A stretch of 64,000 nucleotides of DNA from assembly GCA_013400975.1 (NCBI GenBank), contig WBMZ01003304.1, forward strand, positions 186,001 to 250,000, given 5' to 3'. The notes under the pieces were generated by a model. That model did not search any database. It was not told the origin of the DNA and saw nothing but the letters and a program-made list of their open reading frames with translations. This DNA is from Atrichornis clamosus. Its lineage: Eukaryota > Chordata > Aves > Passeriformes > Menuridae. Positions 48,780-59,900 of the stretch are shown here, piece by piece (position 1 is the stretch's first letter; every line of letters begins with the position of its first letter). The position numbers were made by a program, and so were the translations under genes.

Positions 48780-49610
48780 TTATACTACTGATTTGCTCCA
48801 TTTCCAGTTTTTAGTGTACTTTTTGAAGCCTCTGTGATATTCTAGCTCTATGCCTCAATAAAGACATCCAGCTTTTGTTTGTACCACCAGAAATAGCCAA
48901 GTATCAGCAGCAAATGTCTCTTCCTTATTTGTCCTTTCTCTAGGCCACTTGTGAATGCATTAAAGAGTTCAGGCCCTAACAGATTTCTGTGAGGTTCCAC
49001 TGGTGACCTTTCTGGCCACTTTACAGCCGACCAGTTGTAATGTTTTCTCTTAATTTCCTGAGGTTTAACTAGTTATCTATCCATTAATGGATTTATCTCT
49101 TTGTTTATGTCAACTTTTAAGTCTTTGGTAATAGATTTGCTGGAGGGCTTTTGTAACTCCAGATAGACTATATAAACCGTATATTTCCTTTTTCAGATGG
49201 ATAATAATCTTATGCATCTTGTAGAGGTCCCCAGTGAAAGAAGACTTATTATAAAGTCTCTGCCAATATATCAATTTTATTGATTCTTTACTGTAATTTC
49301 TCTCAACCTGCTTGTTCTAAACATTAGACCTCTTCTGTTCATTTGTATATTTCTGCATCTTTCCAGATCACTTAGAAAAAAAATCTGGCATTTGCCTCAG
49401 AACTGAAGCAGTTTTAGGCAATTAGTTACACACTGCAGTTAATAGTTCAGCTATTTCATACCTGAGCTCCTTCAGGAGTTTAAGCAAGTACCAGCTGATG
49501 CCAGCAATTTATTATTGTTCATTCATGTTGATTTGTTCTGTAATTTATTTGCAGGATATTTCAGCTTCAAATAGGTCTTCCACTGTGTCCTCTGTAGCTT
49601 CCATACTGCT
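48780..49610 (-). repeat. Ancient CR1/L3-type LINE fragment, antisense
   Basis: The + strand follows the reverse complement of CR1-superfamily ORF2: GTGAATGCATTAAAGAGTTC then CAGGCCCTAACAGATTTCTG, AGGTTCCACTGGTGACC, AACTAGTTATCTATCCATTA, a GGCTTTTGTAACTCCAGATA block, and near the right end TTCAGCTATTTCATACCTGA, GCTCCTTCAGGAGTTTAAG and TACCAGCTGATGCCAGCAAT. These correspond, in order, to blocks known from old amniote CR1/L3 elements. Divergence is high, with many small deletions, so this copy is much older than the CR1 at 39838 or 51812. It has no intact reading frame. Confidence 0.8.
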
Positions 49611-49657
49611 GGAGAACATAGCGAAAATTACCTAGTTTAAGATGTTTCTGATTATTA

Positions 49658-49720
49658 CAGGGGATTGGATTGGATGACCTTTAAAAGCCCCTTCTGACCC
49701 AAACTATTCCATTATTCTAG
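49658..49720 (+). repeat. CR1 3'-tip fragment, sense
   Basis: CAGGGGATTGGATTGGATGA, then CCTTTAAAAGCCCCTTCTGA and CCCAAACTATTCCATTATTC form the classic CR1 3' terminus. It sits directly right of the ancient antisense element, in opposite orientation, and is a separate insertion. Confidence 0.93.
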
Positions 49721-51811
49721 GAAAAGAAGTTGTTAATACAGTTCTTTTTTTCTGTAAAAAACAATCAAAGACATTCTAGAGTACTCATACATAATTTATG
49801 TATTTAACAGCTTTTAAAGGGTATTCTCAAAGCCTCTAATGCCATTGTACTTTTAACTTTCGGTTTTGCTTCATCTGCGTTGAATCATCTTTTACTACTT
49901 AAAACAGAAATTGGGTTTATTGAAACATTTCAGTTCTGATTATTTTATAATAAAGATGAAGAAGTCTAACCTAATGAAATCACTGGAATGAAATGAAAAA
50001 ATTAAAAAAAAATTAATAAGCTGAATACTTGAAGTTTTTATTAAGTCACATTTGGCTGTATGTTTCTCTGTGTGTACCGTCTTGGATCAGTGGGATGAGA
50101 AACATGTCTTGTAAGGAATGACCTTTGCACTCCTAGACTGACTTCTTCTGTTACATTTCCAGAAGGGTTACTGGAAACACACTGCCAATAGTTCTTACAT
50201 CTGTTAACTTCTGTGCCTCTCATCACAAAATTGTGGTTTGAGATGAGCAATTTTACTGAATTCCGATTTTCTTTCCCCACGCCCCCTCCCCAACTTCAGG
50301 CTTGTAAATATATTTTATAGGATATGTGCACGTCTGTCAGTCTGTTGGGTATCTGCGACACAACACAATGTACAAGCAACTTCATGATTTATGAGTTTTT
50401 GGACTTTTTCATACTCTTAAAAATAACATACTTCCTGGTCCCTGCAGATTATCTGATAATTCCCAGTGGCACTGTGTCGGTGTGTGTGCAGTACCAGGGT
50501 TGCTTGCTTTGCAGGTGTCCAGTCTGATGTAGCACGCTCTTCTGAGTGTCTGTGCCCCTGCCCTGGTTCTGCCCAGAATTTTTCAAGCTCCTCTCGTGTT
50601 CCGATGACCTTGTCCTTGCTGAAGAGCCAATGTTCTTCCAGCACTGCCTTTTCTTTTAACTGTAACAGGTGAAGCAATTCCTGGAAGGACTTTAACAGTG
50701 CTCCAGCTGCTGCTCATCCCAGCTTCTGCTTGACTCTGTTAATTGCTCTGTGCATCCCTGTTCTTATCCATATGCTTGGAATTTTGAACCTGTATATCTG
50801 CCTCTTTGTAGGCAACAAACCGACCTCATAAGAGAGTTGTTCTCTCCCTCCCCCTCCTTGCCAATCTTTTTCTTATCTCCTAATGGCCTCTCAGCATCTA
50901 GATTCCTAGGCATAAAAGAAAAGTGTGTTTTCTTAACTCAGCCTGCAGTGACAGCCAGATTCAACTGTGATGAGCATCTTAAGGGACGTTGAGATCACTG
51001 GAATGTACAGGTCTATTGTAATTAGATGTACAATTTTCTTGCTTTTACTCCTTCTGTTTTGTTACGAACTTTTTAGCAGCAGACCGTTTCTACCAGTGCA
51101 CAAACCGTAACATCACATGACATTGACTTTACTCAAACCAGAAGATTTTTGTGCCAAGGTTGTAACATTGTATCATTACTTCATTGTATCTGTGTGAAAA
51201 TTTTAATTTCACGCCCTGCGGACTTCACTGTCTCTGTGCACTCTGATGGTGTTGTTGCATAGAAGGGTAAGTCCCTGGGTCACATTCATTTTGTAGTGTA
51301 TTTTTTTTGAGGTTTTTTTTTTTTTTTAAAGTTCTGTTTACTTTGAGAGCTCTTGCTGTAAAGTTAGCTCAGGATTTCTGCCAGGAAAATATTTGCAAGC
51401 TTAAAGGGAAGATACTAGAACTATTTTTGTTAAGTTTTTTACAGTGTGGCTATGACCATTTTATTAAAAAAGAAAAAAAAAAGCCTATGGGGATTTGGGC
51501 TACACTATGATAAATTTGCATATGAAGAGTTGCAAGTGATTTGGTGAAGAATGTGGGAAAGGGAGGGGAAAACCTTTGTTTAAATATATTGCGTTTCCCA
51601 TAATCCTGGTTCTTACGAGTTGCAAGCTTTTCTAGGCAGAAGTCCTTGGTTAATTGGTTTGTATTGGTTTGTGGAGCTTCCTGGTTTGCAGGCATTGGTA
51701 TTTAAAGCATCCCTGCTTACACCATGGCTGCATTGCATGGGTAGGTCAGTGTCCAGTGCTGCTAGTCCTTGCCCTTGTGTCCGTGTTGATGAACAGCAAC
51801 GTGCCACCACC

Positions 51812-52600
51812 AAGTCACACAATGGCTGAGGTTGGAAGGCATTTCTGGAGAACATCTACCCTAAGCTTTTCTTTGGAACAGGGTCAGCTAGATTCGGCTG
51901 CTCAGGACTGTGACAGATCAGGTTTTTAATTTCTCAAAGGAAGGAGGGTCCACAACCTGTCTGGGCAATCTGTGCCAGTATTCCATCACCTACATAGCAA
52001 GAAAGCCTTTTTACTTCCATTTGAATGGAATTTCGTGTATTTCAGTTTGTGCCGACTACCTCTTGTCCTTTCACTGGGCACTGCAGGGAAGAGCCTGGCT
52101 CCATCTTCTTTTCTCCACATATCAAATATTTATATCCATTAGTGAGATCACCCTGAGCTGCCTTTGCTCCAGGTTGAACAGTCCTAGCTTTCTCACATTT
52201 TCCTTTTGTGTCAGATATATTAAAGCCTCAATCATCTCCATTATGTGTCCACGTCTCTGGTACTGGAGAGTCCAGCACTGGACACAGCACTCCAGCTGTG
52301 TCCCACTAGTGAGTTGAGAAGGAGGATCACCTTCCTTGACCTTCTAGCAGTTCCGGCCTTTACTGGCTTCTGTGCATGGTTTTTTTGTCTAGTAGGACAA
52401 GAAGTATCTAGGTGCTTCTCTGCAAAGCTGCTTTCCAGCACGGTCAAGCCTGACATGTGCTGGTGCCTGGGGTTATTCCGCCCCAGGTACAGGATCTGGT
52501 GTTTCCTGTTGTTGCATGTTGTGAGATGCTTGTGAGCCCATTTCTCCTGCTGTTTGAGGTCCCTCTCTATGCTTTCTGGCTTCTCTCAGCCTGGAACATA
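51812..52600 (-). repeat. CR1 LINE 3' part, antisense (about 0.8 kb)
   Basis: It begins on the + strand with AAGTCACACAATGGCTGAGG and TTGGAAGGCATTTCTGG (antisense 3' end). It continues through AGGAGGGTCCACAACCTGTC, TGGGCAATCTGTGCCAGTAT, TGTGCCGACTACCTCTTGTC, ATCACCCTGAGCTGCCTTTG, CAGCACTGGACACAGCACTC and TCCCACTAGTGAGTTGAGAA, and ends in the GAGATGCTTGTGAGCCCATT block and CCCTCTCTATGCTTTC. All blocks are in the expected reverse order. Several overlapping short frames here come from the degraded element and are not genes. Confidence 0.93.
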
Positions 52601-54529
52601 TTCTGAAGAATATGGGAATGAGAGACTTAGTTTCTTGAGCTGTTAAATGTCTTGCCTGATTTTGTAGTGTATTAATGACCTCATGTAGTTTCTAACAGAA
52701 TCATGGACTGTTCACAGGTGTGTGGTTATCGAAAAGTAATCCTGCAGCAGCTGAGATCATCTTTGCTAGTTACTGCTGGGAATGAACAAACTAAAATTTC
52801 ACTTCCCTGCCCATCTGTTCAGCAGCTGAAAGTAGGTAATTTATCTCAGTGGGACACCTACCACCTGTGTAAAGTTTTTGAAAGAGGTTGTTAGCGTGTG
52901 ATGACTATAGCCAAGGGACACCAGGCCTGAGCGCCTCGTGCCTCACTGCTGTTTTTTCCTGTAGGGCGCCTTACAACTGGGTACTTGCACAGTGTCAAAC
53001 CTGCTCGGTGCCTGTGTCCCTGTGAAGCCTACAACCACTGTGCCTGCTTGGCCACAGGACCGGCTCCTGAGCCGGCTGCTCGCCAGCAGTGGCCCCTCTT
53101 TGACATGCTAAGCCAGGCTGCACCAACACGCCGTCCTTTTTACAGCTCCTGTTTTATCTCAGTGGCTCCTCTTGAATTATGTATCCTCATCTTTGATGTA
53201 TGAAATCTCAGCTGATTTAAATATTACCCCAGAGAGTTCGGCACACCTGGAAGTGAACAGAGTGACAGATAGTCCCGGACTTTCCACACTGGAGCACCAA
53301 GTGGGAACTTTTGCAGCAGCTGGGTACTGGAATACAATTTTTATGAGAGCATTGTTTTTTCACATACGGTCTGCACCCAAGCAATCAGTGCGTTGGGATG
53401 CCAAGTATTTGAGCTCAGTTGCAATGTTTGTTCTCAGACAAATTGGAGGGAATGAGTTCATATAAAGAGCTGGTGCATAGGAAGATCATGGACTGTTCTG
53501 TTAGGAGCTGGGTACCAAAGGTTTCTCTGGATAAGGTACCCAAAACTGGATTTGCCTGTCACTGGGAGATGAGTAGAACAGAGCAAGTGAATTCAAATCT
53601 CTCTGAAAAGCAGTTGCTCTCTGGTGTCAGGCTTCTGAGCATGGTATAAAGAAAAAACCTAGCTGAGCACAAGCTACATATATAATGTCAGCAAGACACA
53701 CAAATCACAGTATATATAAACCTTAAGCACTCTAGCATGGGAAGCATACTTCAGTTTCTTCTGTGGGTGTTGTGGTCACTCTGTTCCCTGCAGGAATTAA
53801 GACTTTAGATGAACTGCAAATTCCTATTCACCTCTCTCACGGTAACATAGCTGGCATAAAGATGCCAGCTAAATGACAGTTACTATGTCATTAACAAAGT
53901 GATACCAATTAAAGGCTGAGAGCAACAAGCAGAGCTCAAGTTGGTAGCACAGGCTGGCCAGAAAAAATGGGCTTTTTGCAAGGTGCAGTATGTCCAGTCT
54001 CTGTATTTTGACTATTACTATATCTTATATTCCTCTGGATTTCTATGCAGTTTCAACTTACTTGCTCTCTACCACACCTCACTACCTGGTTACTTCTGCC
54101 CTTTCTCTTTTTGTCCCTATTCCCTGGGACTGCTAGCACAAGCACCGGGTCTATCATCATGGCCTTGCTTCCAGGGATCAGAAGCTGGGAGATGTTTGCA
54201 TTTACCTCTGGAGTGTAATTCTGACTGATGGGTTCTTATCAGGTTTGTGAAGTCCATCCATCTGATTGTCTATTTCTGTTTTGAAGACCAAGCAACCATA
54301 AAGTTGAAAATGGTGTTGTATTTTTGGAATTTGAAATTTCAGACAATGCATTTATGAATTATTTATGAGGAATGTGTTTTCAGTAATGTGCGGCATAAAA
54401 TGGAATGAATGCGTATCCATACTTGCCCTGAACTCTCCAGAGTGCATGCTAATAAACAGAATGATAACCTAGCATCACTTTTGCCCTGTAAGATTTACAG
54501 TGCAAGCACTTTTTTCTGTGGTTTAATTC

Positions 54530-54960
54530 GAGTCAGTTTGTCAAGTTAAAGCTCTACTGTTTTGTTTTAAAGTACAACTTGGTGAGTGATTTTCTATTAC
54601 TTAAAGAAATCTAACTGCTTCCCCCCCTCTCTTTCAACCAGAGTTATTGTCTAAATTTTTCTAGTCATGTTGGCATACAGCCACCCTAAATTGTACTTTA
54701 ATTCACAATTAGAAAGGAAGTGATAACTGTGCAGAGCAGCAAACCTTTCATTTAAAACAGCTATTATACAAGATCATGATTCTCTGGGATGATTAAGATA
54801 TTGAAGAATAATTTAGATATCTTTACATTTTTGGCCATTTAGAAATGCTGGGCTTATTTAATTTTTTAAGCCTCCCTGAAACAGCTTTTTCCATAATGAC
54901 AGTAATGCAGGACTCTATATTATCACAACTTGATGTTTACTTGTATCTGAATTGTCTAAT
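54530..54960. other. AT-rich block resembling a conserved noncoding element
   Basis: This is non-repetitive AT-rich sequence with motif-dense texture: TTTAATTCACAATTAGAAAG, TTTAAAACAGCTATTATAC, AGATCATGATTCTC and TTATTTAATTTTTTAAGCC. No CR1 blocks or coding frames are seen. It looks like constrained noncoding DNA but that judgement rests on composition only. Confidence 0.25.
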
Positions 54961-55789
54961 GCCAACTTGTTTTCGCTGATATAGCTGACAGGGCAGAGAT
55001 AATTAAGAAACAGAAAAATTTGAGTGCTAGATTTGCTATTACACACTCCATGCCACAGCAGAAGAAATTAAGCTGACAAGCAGGAGAGGAAGGATCATGC
55101 AGAACCACAAGAAGAATTGCTGTTTAGGTACAGCAATTGACTGTATGTAAAATATTTTACCAGGGTAGGGAGAAAAAAAAAAAAGAAAATAGAATGGTAA
55201 AATAAACTATTTCCAAGCCTTCTGAGCCATCTTATTTCCAGGGTGTAAAATAGAGAGCTTGCAATACTTACTCACCCCAACATAAGAAATGGCAGGCAAG
55301 AAAGCTAACCCCACTGAAATGGTGGCAGAACTTCCATTGGCTTCCTTAGGGTCATGATTCCACCCCAATATATACTTAGAACTACTGCAGTCTGATTTTG
55401 CTCCTCTGCTCAGTGAGGTTTTAAATCTTGCACAGCTACTCGCAGTTCTTGCCACAGTGGTTAGAAAGTCAATGAAAGCTCACAGTTCAGTAACTAAATG
55501 ACAAGGTAAGAAACTTTGGAATCATAAAATGGTTATAAATGCTTGACCTAAAACTATGCAGATCTCCCAATGACTGTACAACTGAAGCAAAAAGTTGATT
55601 TATTATCTGGCAGGCTGGGAATTTGGACTGAGCTTGCGAAAAAGACAGGTTGCTAATCCGTGTAAATGGTGATAGACTTTGCAAGCTGTATTTGGTGGGG
55701 TTCTTTTTCCCCTAAGCCGTGCCCCTTAAAATTGTTTTGTACTTATTTAATACCCACAAAGTTCTATGGTGTAAGGTAGTCCCAGCTTT

Positions 55790-56170
55790 GCTGAATGCAT
55801 GCTAGGAAGAAGAGATGAAATGTGGAAAAGAAATCAAAGGTAAGGAGCAACACGGAGACTGGTAGAGAGGAGGTGCAGGATTGTACTGTTACTTACATAT
55901 GCAACCCTTTATCAGAGGCTTTATAAAAGAAAAGGCACAATTTTGAAGATGATTCATTGAATTAGAGTTTGCTTTGAGGGGAAAGATGCTTGGGGACAAA
56001 CTTGTAAGAGTAAAAAATTGAAAAGAAAGGCTGTTAAGGCAGAAGATGTAGGGGGATGAAGTATGGCAGAAAAGATGATGACAGCTTAGTTTTGGCCCAG
56101 AACAATAAAGGGTGAAGATCTTGCTGAAGATATGCTGTGATGACAAAGTGCTTAAAGGGAATAAAAGCTA
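55790..56170. other. Purine-rich block
   Basis: The + strand is dominated by A and G (GGAAGAAGAGATGAAATG, GTAGAGAGGAGG, AGGGGGATGAAG). A similar block lies at 56590-56960. No family or tandem unit is recognised. The blocks resemble 13080-13960 in texture and the complement of 23210-24000. Confidence 0.3.
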
Positions 56171-56589
56171 AGCGAGCTCTGAAGTGCAAAGTTATTATGT
56201 AATATCACAGCAGAATCAGGGCCCCAGGTGCTGTACATATACCAAGGTTCATTTTCTGATCTGCAGAGCTTTCAGACTTGATGACACAGAAACGGGTGTG
56301 TGGGAGGGGAGAGAAGGACAATACAAACAGAGTGATTGCAGAAGGTGGTTGTTAAACTCTGTGGTAGTTCCCTGGTTCGGTAATTTCTCTCTTTCATACA
56401 AAAACTTCATTCTAAATTATTCTTCTGTCACTGGCAGATCTGATTTAAAAGGTTTCTTTACTTCCCAGCACTCATGTCGTTGTTCACCCTCCCCCTTCCA
56501 GAATTATTACAACCTCAGTTATGCCAATTCAGCTGCAGCCTGCAGCCATACCTTAAAAGAAGTGATCTGTGGTGTTTCTTCTTCTTAGG

Positions 56590-56960
56590 TTTTATTTATT
56601 TTTTTTTTATTTAGGTACTAAAAACACACAGAGACAAAAACAATGAAGCAGGCCTTTGAATTGTATTTGACAGGTTGGTAACAGGGCAGCAGGGTATGAG
56701 TAAAAGTCCGATGAGGAAATAAATAGAAAAGGCTGAGTTACCAGGAGCAAAGAATAGGACAACTAAAGATTGGGAGCATGAGATGGGAGTGTGGAAAGGT
56801 GAGGAAAGCAGGTGTTGGTTTCTGATTAGTGGGTAAGTGAAAATGTGCTACTTGTGTGGCAAGGAGGATTGAGAGCAGCAGTAGCTCTTGTTTCCGTAAT
56901 GACAAAAGGTTGGATGCTATCACAGGTGAAGAAGCCAGGGTGAAAAGTGAGGAAGAAAAA
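56590..56960. other. Purine-rich block
   Basis: A second purine-rich stretch, starting after a T-run at 56603-56613, reads AAAAACACACAGAGACAAAA and then AGGAAATAAATAGAAAAGG, GGGAGCATGAGATGGGAGTG and similar. It may be part of the same unnamed old repeat as 55790-56170, split by a 400-base spacer. The overlapping frame at 56856-57155 is not recognisable as a protein. Confidence 0.28.
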
Positions 56961-58034
56961 TCTCTTTATCAGCTCTGCCTTAGGGCACAAGTTTTTAAGA
57001 TGCTGTTGCTGGATCTGGTGTCCTTTAGAGCTGTGGCTCTGCTTGGTATGCAAAAGGCCAGGGGCAAACCAGAGTGCTCAGCCCCTTTCAAGTGCAAGTC
57101 CTCTTTAGCTCTTTACTACTGTTTACCGTGCTGGGGAGGGAGGCTTGTCCCATAACACTGCCAAGCACAGCACATTTTGGTTAGCAAAAGTGTGATGCTG
57201 TTACTCTGTTCTGCTGCTTCTCTCCAAATTCTCCTGTGCAAAGGAGAATTACTCCTCTGTAATCTCTGATGCGGTTTTCCACAAGGTTTAGTGGTAATTG
57301 TTAGTAACCCCAGAAAACGAGGCATTTAGTTCACTGCTCTGCAGGACCTAGATGAAGGAGGGGGGCCTCTGGAGCAAGGAAGCAGCAGCAGAAAGGCTGA
57401 GTGTGCAAGAGTTGTGTGAGTGCTGGAGCGAGCTGATCTTCTCTGTTCCTGTGCAGCCCCTCCAGGGGATGTGGTGCTTATTTCTGGGTGATCACTTACT
57501 GGAAAAAAATTGTCAAAGATGGAAGGAGAGTGGCAAAATCTGTTGCAATGCTAGAGGTATTTACTTATGAGAGAAGATTAAAATACATGTGGCTCAGATA
57601 AATGTTCACTGAGAATGGAACAGAACAGAAAAATGTAGCATTGTTTAAATACTTAAGGTGTATTTCCACCAAAAAAGAAGACGAATTTCTCAGTACCATG
57701 CCAGATCTTTAGCCGTAACTAATAGAGCGAAGTTTGGAGGAAGGAAATCCTCTTTGTTCATTTCTATATGACTATCAGAAGCATTCGTGACACATACCTT
57801 TTTTCCTCCTACCAAACTCTGAGGCAAAAATTCATGGAACATTTGTGGCACTTCCCATACTATTCTGTTCTCCTTAATGGTATGTTATATGTTTCCCATT
57901 GGGCTTTGACTTACCTCTTTTGACTCTGTGCTCTTTTGGAGAGAGGAGTGGTAGTAGAGTTGGTCCCCCTGATCCTGATCAAGGCCCTTTAGGTTATACC
58001 ATAGTCCATAAATAAGTAATAATGGTAATGATAG

Positions 58035-58200
58035 CATGAGATATATTTGGCTGTGGAATGGCTTCCCAAGGAGAGTAGTGAGAGGCTGATTGTTAGCAAC
58101 AAATGTGAGGAAGCACACTGTAGGGAGCAGTTCTGTCAGCAGGGAGAGGGCTGGATGATCTAATAAGTCTTTTCCTTCTCTAGGTTATGATTCTGTGAAT
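58035..58200 (+). repeat. Older CR1-type 3' fragment, sense
   Basis: TTTGGCTGTGGAATGGCTTC, CCAAGGAGAGTAGTGAGAGG, a GAGAGGGCTGGATGATCTAA block and TAAGTCTTTTCCTTCTCTAG, ending ATGATTCTGTGAAT, form the 3' end of a CR1 subfamily distinct from the younger copies. Sequence back to about 57545 may belong to the same element but is too diverged to be sure. Confidence 0.82.
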
Positions 58201-59099
58201 ACTGCCTTGGAGAGCTCTCTAAAAGTCTCTGATAGTGTAAGCTCTCTATTACGTGGGTGTGGGTTTTACAGCACTCCAGGAAGCTCTTGCTGAGGACACT
58301 GTATAAATATATTCTGTTTTACATTGTGTGATATATTTTAAATAAAAGGCTCAGATCTTTTTTTAATTGCTTTGAAATATTCTGCAGTCTGATCTTTAAG
58401 AATTAAGAAACTTTTGAGATGCTTTTGGAAGATACAGACCTGTTGCAGGTGAGAGTTGGTTTAAATACATATATAGAACTGTTGAATTTGCCTCCTTCTG
58501 TATCCCACAGTGAAGTATCTGCTCTGAACCCCAGCCTGCATGAAAGTAAAATGGAAATCTCAGGCTGTCAGAGTACCTTTGTTTCTGATTCTCGATTTAA
58601 TCTTGCGCCTTCTCTTGATGTTTCAGCCTCATGAATTGCCCTTCACTGTGTTCTTTCTTCTCTGTTTTGGTGTCTTGACATTCAGTACATGGGAATATCC
58701 CCCCAGGGTGTGTTTTGGTCACTGAAGATGCAGTTCACACGTGAAAGACAAGGTCCCCTACCCTGACTTGTGGCCTTTCAGGGAATGACTGCAAAGTCAG
58801 CTTCTCTCTCTCAGCTTTCATTTCCTACCCAACCAGCCTCTAATGTTCTTTGACATATTCATCTCAGGTTTGCTGGGCCAAAGAGCCTGCAGGTTAAAAT
58901 TTGGATTATACTCGCAGAGCAGGGAGTGGGGAAGAAAGAATCTGAGGTATCGGCTCAGACTTAAGGATTTTCAAAAGGCTTTGCCAAGGTTCCACACCAA
59001 AAGTTGTTCTAGAAATCCAGTTTCTTCAGGATTGGAGATCAAGTCCTTTTAGGGATTTACTGGTGATTAAATGATAGCAGGCAAAGTGACTTAATGTTT

Positions 59100-59900
59100 T
59101 TCTTTTCATGAGGTACCAGAGTCAGCAATGGGATTCCCCAGGAATCTACTGGGCTGGTGCTTCATCAGTGCCCTGGAGTGAGAAGTGAACAGAAAAATCT
59201 CCTGGGTGACCTGATAAATTTATGATATTAAGTTCTGTCAGGTAATCCAATAACATGTGAATAGCAAGCAGCTCCAAAAAGGCATCAAATCTGAGTGAAG
59301 GAAACTGTAATTTATGTAGGGAATGTCATCAGTGCCTGAACTCTGAGCAGGTAGTTGGGTTTTATGGAGTTCAAGGCTTTCTAGAATGTCTCAATATCTT
59401 GTGGACACGTAAGTCTTGGTGTACTTGTGTTTTGATTCCACTTGGTCTTTGCCTCTCCTGAAAGATGTAGTGAGGCTTGAAAAGGTGCACAGGACAATTC
59501 ATTTGATCAGCAGGATGAAGCAGTTGCCATATAAGGAGAAACCAAGAAGCTATGACTTTGGATAGGAAAAGAGAGAAAATGATCAGGGTTTGCAAAATTG
59601 TGAAGGTGGTGGGTAAGTTCAACATGAAACTCTTTTTTTACCAGATTCCACCATGTGAAGGAGACTGACTCCAGTCAATCCTTAAAAAAAGCACTTGACC
59701 ACACTAGCAAGATATTAAAACAGAAACCAGAAGTATGTCTGTCAATAGCAGTGAACTTCCTGAGCTTGCTGTCACAGGACACTGTGGAAGCTGCAGGTTG
59801 AAAATGGAATTAGGCAAATACATGGACAATTGACTGGTACGTGGATGTTGTAAGGACAAGCCATGGAGATAATCTCTCATCCCTTCTGCAGTAACTGTGC
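59100..59900 (+). repeat. Ancient CR1/L3-like LINE fragment, sense
   Basis: The order of blocks fits the 3' half of an old CR1/L3 element: GGATTCCCCAGGAATCTACT (ORF2 end), CTTGAAAAGGTGCACAGG, AGGAGAAACCAAGAAGCTAT, TGTGAAGGTGGTGGGTAAGT, AACATGAAACTCTTTTTTTA, GAGCTTGCTGTCACAGGACA, CTGTGGAAGCTGCAGG and ATTAGGCAAATACATGGA. Divergence is high and no frame survives. Confidence 0.65.

Noticed and set aside
53941..54050. YVQSLYFDYYY peptide, tested for the VQSLSP hinderin block
   Set aside because: Agreement is limited to VQSL and the flanks do not fit.
56986..57060. TTAG acceptor followed by ...KMLLLDLVSF, tested as the next hinderin exon (expected SLLDLVQSLSP)
   Set aside because: Only LLDLV agrees; the rest diverges at once and the splice context is weak.
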